64,000 nucleotides of DNA from positions 17,687,451 through 17,751,450 of the forward strand of contig JANAVB010003400.1 of the NCBI GenBank assembly GCA_029216955.1, in the 5' to 3' direction. The notes beneath the pieces are model-generated. The model did not search any database. It had not been told where the DNA came from and was given only the letters and a program-made list of their open reading frames with translations. Shown in pieces: positions 1 to 14,411 of the stretch. A program made the position numbers and the translations under genes. This stretch comes from Iris pallida. Its lineage: Eukaryota; Streptophyta; Magnoliopsida; Asparagales; Iridaceae. Positions within the stretch are counted from its first letter, which is position 1, and each line of letters opens with the position of its first letter.

Positions 1-1790
1 AGCTAAATTAACATAGTATTTAAATATAATTTTTTCCAGATTTTTACAGAAATTAAAATATATATAAAAATTCAAAAACAGAAAGTAACAATTTCTGGAA
101 AAATAATTACTTACAAATTAAGGATAATACATAAGCAAAATCTACAGATGTTGTCGGATGATAAAATAAATATCATCAACGTGTCCAAAATGGTCAAATT
201 AGCTAGGATAGCCTACCCATAAGTCCAATTTAGACACAGGGGCAAAACGATAATTTTGGGTCAAAATGATGTCCGTCGTTGGACACACTTTGCACCGAAA
301 AATGTGTCCGGATAGAAGTCTACAAAACCAAGCAAATTATATGTCCACGAATCCAGAATGAGGATACGAACCCAACGGTAGGTCCGAAATAGGATTCCGA
401 TGTGTCGATCTCAAAATGACACGTTGACGCGGACACTTGGAATCCAGTTTGCACCGAAATGCGTGCCAGAGCAAATGTCTTCAAAACTCAGCAAATTATA
501 TGTCAACGAGTCCAGAATGACGATACGAACTCAACGATATATCCGGAATTGGATTCCGATGAGCCGATCTCAAAGTGACACGTTGACTCGAAAAGTGGGA
601 TCCGCTTTGCACCGAAATGCGTGCCAGGGTCCACATTTTTCAAATCAAGCAAACTTTATATGAAAACATGCCAGAACGATGCCACAAGTCTACTGGTGGT
701 GTCAGAAATTGAATTCGAAGTCCCGGGTTCAAAAATAGAATTTAACAAGTGCAAATTAAAAAAATTCGGACGGCCAACTTTGGCGTCGAATTCGACCAAC
801 CGAACGTGCTTATAATGAAACAAAACTTAAAGGAGGCAGGAAGAGGGTTATACCAGCTGCACATAGGAACTGGTAGCGTGCCAACCGGAGCTGTGATGAT
901 GAAGATACGAACCCGCGAAGTTGGCGTCACGAAACTGTCCAAAAATAGTTCAATTTAAAACGTCAACTTGGTGGCCAGTTTTGAGGTATCAAACGACGAA
1001 ATTAACGAACGAAAATTGAGGGGAGTGAAGTGCTATATACCGAGATTGAGACGGAGCAAGGAGTTCATCGATCCAACGGTTGGATCTCCCGAAAAACGTG
1101 CGCAAAATCGCTGCGACGGAGCGCCATTTCCGAGTTCAAAACTCGCGCGCGCCGACGGGATCTCGTTCAAAACGCACGAATAGGCTATTCGGTGCACCGG
1201 GGAGGAAGATGACGTCTCAGGGGGAGTTCGCCGGAGTTTGCACGCCTGTGGGGGGTCGGCCACGGTGGCGGAAGCACCGTGCGACGGCACGGCGGCGCAC
1301 GACGGCGGCCCCCGCACGCGCGCACGTGCGTCTGCTGCTTGCCGCAGCTGCTACGCTGCTGCTGCAGCGCGGGGGGGGGGGTGCTCGCCGGCCTGGCACG
1401 ACGCGACGGTGGCCGGGGCCGTGCGGTGGCGGAGGCCAAGGCCCGGCGGACGGTGGTGGTGGTGGTGGTTAGAGTGGTGAAGGTGGTTGTGAAGAGGAGG
1501 AGAGGGAAAGTCGGGGAGGAGCTCGGGAGGAGGTTGAGGTGGTCGGGATGGGAAGGAGGGGGGCTGCTCGTGAAGGAGCTGTTGGTGAGGGAGAGGGAAG
1601 TTGGTGTATGTGTTAATAAGAGAGTGAGAGAGAGTTGTATATTATATGAGTGAGTGTATATAATAGAAAGAGAGTGAGAGATATTTGAATGAGAATGAGA
1701 GAGAGAGAGAGAGGTCCAAAGGAGGGGGGTGCTGTGTGCTGGCTGCAAAGGAGGGGGAGTGTAGGTGTAAAGGGAGAGATAGAGAGAGTG

Positions 1791-1876
<86 letters not shown>

Positions 1877-2700
1877 AAAGTAGAGAGAGGAAGTGATATT
1901 TTCAAAATAGAAAAAGGGAAATATTGTATGGGGTATTTGGGCAGTCATGGGAGAACAATATGGAGCTTGGGTTCGGGTTCGGTCGAGCCGGGTCGGGTCG
2001 AAATCGGACTGGGTGCAATAATGAAATTAAATAGGTATTTATAATCATGGGTAAATAAGTAACACGCGAAGACTCAAATAAATGGGACACAAGCGTCATG
2101 TGGGTAGTAGGCTTCATATGGGCCACGTCCATACTTTGGGTCGACTAGGTTGGATCGATGTCGGGTCCTGAAATTAAATTGGAAATTAAATCAGGTTTTA
2201 CGGTAGATAATTAATCGGCCTAAATTGACCCGAAAGTTGTGCGAAAGAAATTGAGCACAAAATGGAGTGTCTGAGTGGGACACGAAGGTCATGGGTGAAG
2301 AGCGTCTCGAGTAGATCATTTATGAGAAGTTGGTTCTGAGAAAACGATTGGTTTGGTGCTCCTAAATTAAAAGCCACGGTAACGTGTAAATGATGATCAA
2401 AGATAAAAGTGGGAATAATTATTCAATGATTAATTGGTCTAAGTTGACCCGAAGTTGCGTGATACAAAAAGAGCACAAGGAAACGAGTTCAAGTGGGACA
2501 TGATATATCAAAACAAAGATAATCTTGTCTACTACAAAACTCGTGAAGAGAGTTTACAAAGATTGGCATCCCTGACGCTCCAGAAGTCAAAGTTACGAAA
2601 AGGAACATTAATAATCACAAATAATTAAATAATAAAATATTTATCGAAAATAATTCATTCAGAAAATTTAAAACAAACCCTGAAATTCAGGGGGCTTACA
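1..2700 (-). mobile_element. E0: right-end LTR of a gypsy-like (LARD-type) element, truncated by window start
   Basis: From about base 145 this sequence is collinear with the E2 LTRs (16084-18643 and 22934-25494). It runs through the same GC-rich block (about 1080-1500) and ends in the same motif, CAGGGGGCTTACA, at 2700, which on the minus strand is an LTR start (TGTAAGCCCCC). What follows (2701 on) is not the polypurine tract seen inside E2 but unrelated DNA. This is therefore the outer end of the element: a 5' LTR or a solo LTR on the minus strand. It is clearly more diverged from the two E2 LTRs than they are from each other. It contains no gene. Long open frames at 1033-1748 are low-complexity Ser/Pro/Thr shadows of GC-rich and GA-rich DNA. 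Confidence 0.8.
1792..1872. repeat. (TA)n microsatellite, about 40 units
   Basis: Uninterrupted alternating TA for about 80 bases inside the E0 LTR. The corresponding place in the E2 LTRs (about 17626-17645 and 24477-24496) has only a short TA stretch, so the expansion is specific to this copy. Confidence 0.97.
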
Positions 2701-3016
2701 ACGCGCATGGCCGACCAAATCCTACAAAATCCGGGTTACAGAGTCCTATGCGCCGACTAAGCAGCGTATCGCACGCTGACAGCGCCGCCCACGCCAAAAG
2801 CAGTGACAGCAGATAGGTCTGACAAATGTCAGTAACTGCGAGCATGCACTTCACATGTAGCACCAAGCGCATAACTCCTAGGAGTATAGCACATGGCCGC
2901 GTAAGTGTATGACTGCTCATGCGCCTGTCCCCTTATGCGTCTAACGCATAGACGCCGACGCAAAAGCCATGCATGGCCACGCATGCGCCTCCTATAGCCC
3001 GCGTGTGCGCACATAG
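2701..3016 (-). mobile_element. C0: distal part of a Ty1/copia LTR (minus strand), interrupted by E1
   Basis: This block is rich in GCGCATG-like words and continues in the same style at 25982 on the far side of E1. The last five bases (CATAG, 3012-3016) are the left target-site duplication of E1. Joined to 25982-26368 it forms one LTR of a minus-strand copia element whose start (TGTTGGTATA on the minus strand) is at 26368. E0 adjoins it directly at 2700/2701, suggesting that E0 also inserted into this LTR; its other flank is outside the window. Open frames here (2696-3014, minus) resemble nothing I know. Confidence 0.6.
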
Positions 3017-3537
3017 TATAACACCCAGTTTTTCAGATAAGGGTAATTTTGAAATTTTGTAATTATAATTATTATTTATTGATATTTATTTCATATTATA
3101 ATTTTTGGTAATTTTTAATCATTTTAAACGATTTAAAAACTGCTTTAAGTCATGACTTGTGATTTTGATGTGCTGCTAGTAAAACCTGATAGACTGCCTA
3201 ACCTAGAGCCTAACCACGTCATTAGGATGATTTATTTTTACTTTTGAGCATGAGGGTATTTTGGTCATTTGGCCCCTTTGAATTATTTTAGGATTTATTG
3301 CATTGGTGATTGTTAATTTGACTTTTTGCTAGCTATGACTTAAGAGACAGTCCTAGACTTCGACCTTGACTTTGGTGACTAAGCTAACATGGTATGGACC
3401 CTAATCTAACTCAAGTTGGTCTTGGTTGATTTAAGTGGGCTAAGTTTCATGAAGAGAGTAGGAGGATTTTTGCATTGGACCAAAGGCTAAGGACTTGAGC
3501 TAGTTAGCTAGTACAACTTGGCCCATAGCCATTAGAC

Positions 3538-3603
3538 TAAACCCTAACCCTAATTTTTCACTTTATGACCAGCCACTAGGGCTTCCCCCTTCCCTATAAA
3601 TAA
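3538..3603 (+). promoter_or_regulatory. E1 5' LTR core promoter: telo-box pair plus TATA box
   Basis: AAACCCTAACCCTAA at about 3538-3552 contains two plant telo-box cores, and CTATAAATAA follows at 3594-3603. The same arrangement lies in the 3' LTR (about 10685-10700 and 10741-10750). Telo-boxes near TATA are known from plant promoters. That this is the LTR's transcription start region is inference from position and composition. Confidence 0.6.
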
Positions 3604-3959
3604 TCTCTTCCTTGTTCTTGCCTCTTTTATTAATTTTTTTCAAGTTTGAAGAAAGAGGTAAAGAGTCATCTTCCCCAATCCATAACTTCCTCATTTCAAT
3701 TCCTTTTTGGCTCAAATCTTTTGCATTAGGTTCTAATTAATCCCTACTTTATGTTCATGGAGAGAAATCTCAGGTTTGAATCAATTTGGAGATCTTGGCT
3801 ATCAAGGAGATTTTCCTCCTTTGAAGCTTTTTCATTGAAAGTTCAACCAATAGGTAAACCCTCATAATCACCATTAAAATTTGATTTCTTTGCATGAGTG
3901 CATAGCCCTAGGAGTCCCCTAGCTTCTAGCATAGGTTTGGTGTCGAGTCGTGTCAATTT

Positions 3960-4560
3960 CGTGTCCGTATCAGACACGTATCAGTTGTACTGTTGTGTGT
4001 TTGATTAAATGCCACAAAGGGTTTAAAATTGATATTTTTGAAAAGTATTTGAATAGATTTGTTGTATTATATATGTGTATTGATTTCATGCTTGACTGAG
4101 CACGAATCAGTGTCCTTGTCGTGTCCAAATCCGTGTTGGACACGCTGTGTACTGGCTCGGTTCAGTGCCTTGCTGTTCGGGGTCGACACAGGACACGACA
4201 CGGTGACTCAGATCATAATTTTTGGTGGACACGGGGGCCTAGTGACTGACACAACACACACAAAATTTGGGTCAATTTCATCGAATGGTTTAAGAGGAAA
4301 TCGACATGCACTGAATTTTCAAACACACACACGTGCGTGCAACTGTTCACTGATACGTTGTCCGTATCGAACGTATGCGTGTCGTGGACACGTTGTAGAC
4401 ACACGAGCATGTTCCTCTAACCTTGGCACACCCTATGACACAAGCACGAGCTCTATGGTGTCGTGTGTCGTGTCCTAGCTCGCACTGCACCTCCGTACGA
4501 GGCTGTCTGTACTGATATTTTAAAACACTATATGATACACGTTTTGGACACTTCGTGTCC
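3960..4560 (+). repeat. Array of GTGTCC/GGACAC hairpins in E1 LTR
   Basis: Perfect or near-perfect stems are seen at 3960-3978 (CGTGTC/GACACG), 4120-4144 (9-bp stem CGTGTCCAA/TTGGACACG), 4378-4392 (CGTGTC, loop GTG, GACACG) and 4546-4560 (GGACAC, loop TTC, GTGTCC). The 3' LTR has the equivalent array at about 11108-11720. There the first stem is extended to CGTGTCCG/CGGACACG, so the 5' copy has lost pairs by a C-to-T type change. Confidence 0.75.
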
Positions 4561-6109
4561 TATTCCTTGGACACATGTGGACAAGTATAGACTCGTGGGG
4601 TTAGTCCCTATGCCTGTACACCTTATTCTTCTAATTTTGATTCGACTTGATTGTTGTTTGCGTTTTCGAATTCAGTTAAAAATTCCCAATTTTCTGATAC
4701 CTTCATTCAGAGTTTATGTTGAATGTTTTAATCCAGTTGAATGTTCATTTACATAGTTTTATGTGTTGTTTTTACTGGAGATTACATGTTTGCATGATAG
4801 GTGTTAGGTTATGGGATTTTCAAGTAGGGATTGACTGTTAAAAAATACTGTTAGACTGAAACAATATTCACTGTTTTATAATCCTGTTTTGATTCCTGAA
4901 ATTTATATTTCCATTTAAATCTGATTTTAATTAATGTCAACTTGCTATATTTGATTCATACATGTGTATTAGTTAATGCTAAGTGGGATTAGCATGTTAG
5001 ATTAGGTTGGGGTTTTCGAATATGAAGGGACTGAAACAGTCCTGGAACTTGAGTTCTGAAATTCTCATTCCCTTTCAAAACTGAGATGATTCTTCATTTC
5101 CATGTTTATTCCTAATACCTGGTGGTTAGTTGCTTAAATGCTAGTTTATATTGCTTAGAAATGAGATGGGAAGTTAGCTCACTGTTAGATGAATTCAAGT
5201 AATGGGAAATTCGTAAATATGGTTTGGAATAGAAGTTTGTACTGTCAAATTGATTTCACTTATTACACTGTCAATATTGGGTTAACTGTTGGATTCTTGA
5301 ACTGTCTTGTGTTTTCATTTCCTTATCAAAACTGAGTTTGATTTCAAATTCCATGCTATTCCTAATATAGGGTTGTTTATAACTGTCATTTATTTCTTCC
5401 TTATAAACTGAGAACTACTCACTAGCTTTTGATTCAAATGCCTAAACTCTCTACACATGATACGCACACGCATGCTCTCATGCTCTACACACACATGTAT
5501 CTACATTCCTATTTCCTACATTACACTAACTTAACACCATAGCACACTCTACTAGTTAACTGCCATTGCTTAAATCTGAATGTGTTCCCTGATTTTCTTA
5601 AATCCCATTGACACATTACCCTCACACTATATTTTACTCTCATATGACACTGTCACACACTCTCATGTCCCCATACCCACACACCATGCCACATACTATA
5701 TCACACCCTACACAAACACACATGCCCTATTCCCTATCACTCACACTTAGCTATACATGCCCACACACATTGTTTTCCTATGATACACACACACCCATTG
5801 TATCACACACACACATGTACACAAACACCCTCACATGTTTTCCTCTACCTATCACTCTATGTATATACATATATATATGTATATATATCTCTATATGTGA
5901 TGCATATATTATTAAGTATCCTATATATGTATATGTGTGAATATGTGGTTTGGACTATAGGTAACATAGCCTATGGGTGTATACCTATGGCTCATTGCCT
6001 ATGGGTATGGCTTGAATGCCAGTTAAGTGTGTAGTTGGCTTGTATAGCCTAGATAGTGTGTGTGCTTGCTAGAATAGGCTGGTTAGGCTTAGTGAGACTT
6101 GTTTGGCTT

Positions 6110-6190
6110 AGGCTTGACCTAGTTGACCTAGTTTGACTAGTCTAGTTGACTAGAGTTGACCGAGAGTTAACTTTAGTTCAGTTTGACCCC
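6110..6190 (+). promoter_or_regulatory. TTGACY (W-box-like) cluster in E1 5' LTR
   Basis: TTGACC and TTGACT hexamers recur every 10-15 bases here, and again in the 3' LTR at about 13525-13606. TTGACY is the core bound by WRKY factors. Whether these sites act is not shown; the cluster lies about 2.5 kb downstream of the TATA box. Confidence 0.45.
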
Positions 6191-7479
6191 AAACTTCATG
6201 TAGATGCATTGTGGCGGTCTGTTATATCATTTTAGACTTGTAGTGACTTGTACTATTCTATAGGAGACAGACACCACTCCTCGGACAGTAGATACTCTTC
6301 AGATATTCAAGATACAGGCGAGTACATTCTTTGACCGTTTCATACTTATCTGGATTTACATTCTTGCTCTAAATTACTATACTTGATGCTGACATGATTG
6401 TTATCACGGATTGGTACTATATGGATCTTTTTTTGAGATGTTATCTCCTTGTATTCACTGAATACATATTGTGATGTACGCTTCACTTACATATTGTATT
6501 TATTGAATACCCTTATTCTTGTATACTCATTGTGCATATTATACTCTCATTATCACATGAGTTCCATGGATAGACCATTGTACAACTATTGTATAATATT
6601 GTACATCTATTGTATAATATTGTACACTATTGTATAAGATAACGTAACTGGAGTGGATCCTTGTGTATTGATTGGGGAGGAGGAGTAGAATTGGTTATGT
6701 AATCAAATCCTATTGTACAATATTGTATAACTATTGTATATGTTCATTGTGCACTCACGTACAATGGAGTTACCATTGCATTGTCCTAAACCGTTTACAT
6801 AACCATATTGTACTCTAAATCATATATTGCTTACAGTTCTTACTTATCATATATAGATATTTTCTATTATCAAATCTCTTCTATTTTTTATATACATTCT
6901 TCTTTCAGCGTTTCCTGTATCTTACTCTATTGCATGTTTTATATTTCCTAACTTGATATGAACTGCGTGAGATGTTTTGTGCTCGCTCCGTCATGACTGG
7001 ACCTGTTAAAAAATTTACAGAGAATGGTTAGGCTCTGGTGTCTTCCCATTATGGTACAGCCGTAGACAACACTTGTGACTTGGATCCACTTGCAGTAGAG
7101 GATCTACCACCAGTGGTTTAAACTGCTAGCTTAGACTCTTATATATCTTGTCTTTCTCATTGATACATTATTGTATATATACTGGGAGTTTATTTTATCT
7201 GATGTTTATGGAGATGTTATCTTAGACACTTAGACTTCTATCTGATTGTATCTCTGTGGATTCATTTCGTTCTATATCTATCTATCTCTTTATCGTATTC
7301 TACCTTAGATGTGATTGAGACTGTGTTGCTATGTCACCTCCATTCGGAGTGTATATACTGTACAGGTACCTTTATATTGTTAGATGATTGACCTAGGACA
7401 GCGTTCTACCGTCGATATTGCGGCGAAGGCTGGGCGCTGTTACGTACTCGTACCCTCACGGTGGGTGCGGATCGTGACA

Positions 7480-7507
7480 CGTTTTTAGTGGTGGCCCACG
7501 CAGGTCG
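7480..7507 (+). other. Putative primer-binding region of E1 (atypical)
   Basis: Directly after the 5' LTR comes CGTTTTTAGTGGTGGCCCAC, followed by GCAGGTC. The same sequence follows the E2 5' LTR (minus strand, 21261 downward) and, slightly altered, the E3 5' LTR (34110-34140). It is not the usual TGGTATCAGAGC that pairs with initiator tRNA-Met. The TGG needed to pair with tRNA CCA lies about 10 bases in from the LTR end. Confidence 0.5.
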
Positions 7508-7721
7508 AGATTATGTAGTGGTATTCGAACTAGAGTATCACTACAGCCTGCAGTAGGAATTAGAATATTTTTGAAGGTACTCAATCACACTAGGAAAAAC
7601 TCTTAATTAGATTCCTTTTATCTAAATTTGCTGTTTATTGTCTCTCCTTGAATATAAACTGTTCTCCTTGATTTTTCGCTTCATTCTCAGTAATTGCTTC
7701 TTGTTTTGATCTGTCTTCATA

Positions 7722-8100
7722 ATGGTTATGGAGACACGATCTCATCGCTCCGGTCCGGGGGATACTATCGAGAGGCTGGCCACCTCTCTTCCTGTTCATC
7801 AGGGCCTCGAGACCGCAGCTCCTGTTGTGCCGACTCAGGTTGGCATTTCTGCTACATTAGAGGTACACCTTCGTCTGTACAGAGACCTTTTTCGTCATTC
7901 CCGATTTCTCTCAGCAGCAGCGGTTCATGCAGCAACAGCAGCAGACCAGGGGAAACCAGCAGGGGCGAGCTTTCGTTAGGACAGTCGAGGATGCACAGAC
8001 CATTGGAGATCTTGCTGCAAGTTCTGATCTTCTCTATTCTATTCCCACAATTGTCTCTTATAACTATCTTGAAATTCGATTCCATCTGTTCCTTGTTGAC
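7722..8100 (+). pseudogene. Degenerate gag/protease remnant of E1
   Basis: An 85-codon frame opens at 7722 with METRSHRSGPGDTIERLAT, which resembles the Arg/Ser-rich start of plant gypsy gag. Another frame from about 7905 gives a Gln-rich stretch (SQQQRFMQQQQQTRG) like the linker before the zinc knuckle. It then runs into AQTIGDLAASSDLLYSIPT, which resembles the sequence leading into the aspartic protease, but no DSG active site survives. Capsid, knuckle and the rest of pol are deleted and the frames are shifted, so it cannot make a working protein. The assignment rests on resemblance of short stretches. Confidence 0.5.
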
Positions 8101-9411
8101 TGATCAATTTGTTCTGTTGTTCCTGTGTTATGTTTGTTTTTTTTCTTCTAAGAAAAATCATATGGGCTAGGTCACCTCAGTTATGGGATCTAGAATCTTC
8201 GATAGTCATGATAGCTGGCATAGTGAGGCCATATAGTCAGATTTTGGACATATTTCTCGGGTGTGGAAATTTAAGGTTTTCGCCGTCGCATGCGGCAATG
8301 CGAAAATTTTAAATACCATGAACCTAGAGGTATGTGCCTTAGTCGAGGACTATGTGATTATCGTAGCCTTGCTTACTAGTATGACGAGGATTTGGAGCAC
8401 GATAATTTTGGATAGACGCAAATGATTATCAGATTGTACCTTAAATGTTTTTGAAGATGTTTTCTCTACTTTTGTTTCAGTCCTTCTCAAAAAAAAGAGG
8501 GAGAATTATTGTTTGTTTTGTTTTGTTTTACTTCTCATTATTTAACTTAGGAGTAGCTTTAGCTGTTATTATAAACCTTTGTGTAACTTCTTACTATGAA
8601 TTTCTTCTTAATACAATGAATCGATAATTTTGCTAGACCTTATCTTAGATTTGATATTATAGCTCTAGTTTTAAATTGGTTCCTTCTTTTAAACAGATAA
8701 GCAGAACAGATTTTATCGTTATTTCCTTCTTGCTATTATTCTTGTATTAAATAATAATAATAAAACTGCCTTGATTACATCAATCACCTACTTTGCAATC
8801 TTGGTAGGAATCTAAATGCTGGTCTTGATATAGAATTTGATTTGTATATTGGGACATGAGAATATATATAGTGGACACAGACACCTGTCTGATACGTATG
8901 CATGCTACACTTTGATTACCAACCTATCTAAATACATATTAATATGTTGTTGATGTATAAATTCTCAAAATCCCAATATTTCTGATACAGTACAGTATCA
9001 AAGACTGGTTCTCTGCTTTTTCCAGTTTAAATTCGTAAATTAAATATAAATTTCATGTTATTAGTTTTGTTATATTACTGCACATGTATCTTATACACAA
9101 GGTTTCAATTCTTAAATAAATTGGTTGAGTTTTGTGTTTGAACTTGTCAATCTGAAACTGCATTATGTTAATATTACACTGGTTTAAATGTTAGTTTATT
9201 TTCAAATTTTGTATGTAAATGTTGAACTAAAACTGGATTTAACCTTTCAATACTAAAGCTATAACCCTATACAAGGACACACACACCCTAACTTAGTATA
9301 CACTGCCATGTAAACCTAACCCTTCCTCTCTATGTTATGTTCATATCTATATAGATTTTTTTTATGCATACATGTTATAATGTATATAGATACATAACTA
9401 AATTTCTACCT

Positions 9412-9414
<3 letters not shown>

Positions 9415-9487
<73 letters not shown>
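9415..9487. repeat. (TA)n microsatellite in E1 interior
   Basis: Pure alternating TA of about 72 bases inside the E1 interior. Confidence 0.97.
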
Positions 9488-9489
<2 letters not shown>

Positions 9490-10126
9490 TTAGCCATGCA
9501 TGCTATGAGTAGATAGGTTGTGCATTGTAGATTGTTAACCAATATGCCATGAGTAGTGTAACTGGATAGCTATTATTTTGAAACCTAAATCCTCATATAC
9601 ACTTTCATGTATATTTCACATACACACATGCCTACTATCTAACCATATGAACATGTCCACATACACCCATACACACACGAATCACATAACATTTACATAA
9701 TGCTAGCTTTTCCCTCTCTAATGCACTCTCTCTATATATATATTGTGATTGGATTTCAATGCAGTTGACTTTCATTCTTTAACTTTTGATTTTGATTTTT
9801 CTTTGAATAGTACCCCTTTATAGATAATTGGTAGTTATCTTATTTTATTTTTTTGATAAGTACCAGTTTTCATATGGGATGGTAGACTGCCTTACAATTT
9901 TGATGATTTATTATTTATGTATCTTTTCCAGTTTAACACCCCTGATTGCTTGTATGTTTTGATACCCTATGACCGTTTTGGTTTAGCATGACTAGTATAC
10001 CTAGATGAGACTTTTACTACCACCGTATGCCATGACCCTGTATGTCGTCCTTTTAAATCGTATGATTTGTTTAAGTTCTGAGACTTTGATTGTGGGGGTT
10101 TGACCTAGAAGGAGTATGAACATTTT

Positions 10127-10163
10127 AATTTCGAGGACAAAATTTTTCTAAGGGGGGTAGGAT
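10127..10163 (+). other. E1 pre-PPT hairpin and polypurine tract
   Basis: AATTTCGAGGACAAAATT (a hairpin with one broken pair) is followed by CTAAGGGGGGTAGGAT immediately before the 3' LTR at 10164. A G/A-rich run abutting the 3' LTR is the plus-strand primer of LTR retrotransposons. Equivalent sites are at 18644-18680 (E2, minus) and 43171-43208 (E3). Confidence 0.8.

Positions 10164-14411
<4,248 letters not shown>

Larger units (their letters stand above)
3017..7479 (+). repeat. E1 5' LTR
   Basis: This is the direct repeat of 10164-14411 plus 25500-25976. In order it has the U3 start, a telo-box/TATA promoter region (3538-3603), a block of GTGTCC/GGACAC hairpins (3960-4560), CA-rich DNA (5450-5850), a short TA stretch (about 5857-5900), a TTGACY cluster (about 6110-6190), the block CAGGCGAGTACATTC (6315-6329), and the conserved end GCGTTCTACCG...CGTGACA. 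It has no coding potential. Confidence 0.93.
7480..10163 (+). mobile_element. E1 internal region (gutted, no complete gag-pol)
   Basis: This is 2.7 kb between the LTRs. Only about 7722-8100 looks like degenerate gag/protease coding sequence. The rest is AT-rich non-coding DNA with a (TA)n run at 9415-9487. The usual gypsy interior is about 5-6 kb with capsid, protease, RT, RNase H and integrase, all of which are missing here. That fits a LARD-type deletion derivative mobilised in trans. Confidence 0.85.

Noticed and set aside
1033..1748. Open frames up to 187 codons in the E0 LTR
   Set aside because: Same low-complexity LTR block as in E2; not conserved as protein.
3538..3552. Interstitial telomere repeat
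   Set aside because: Only two CCCTAA units, in the same place in each LTR; a promoter telo-box is a better reading.
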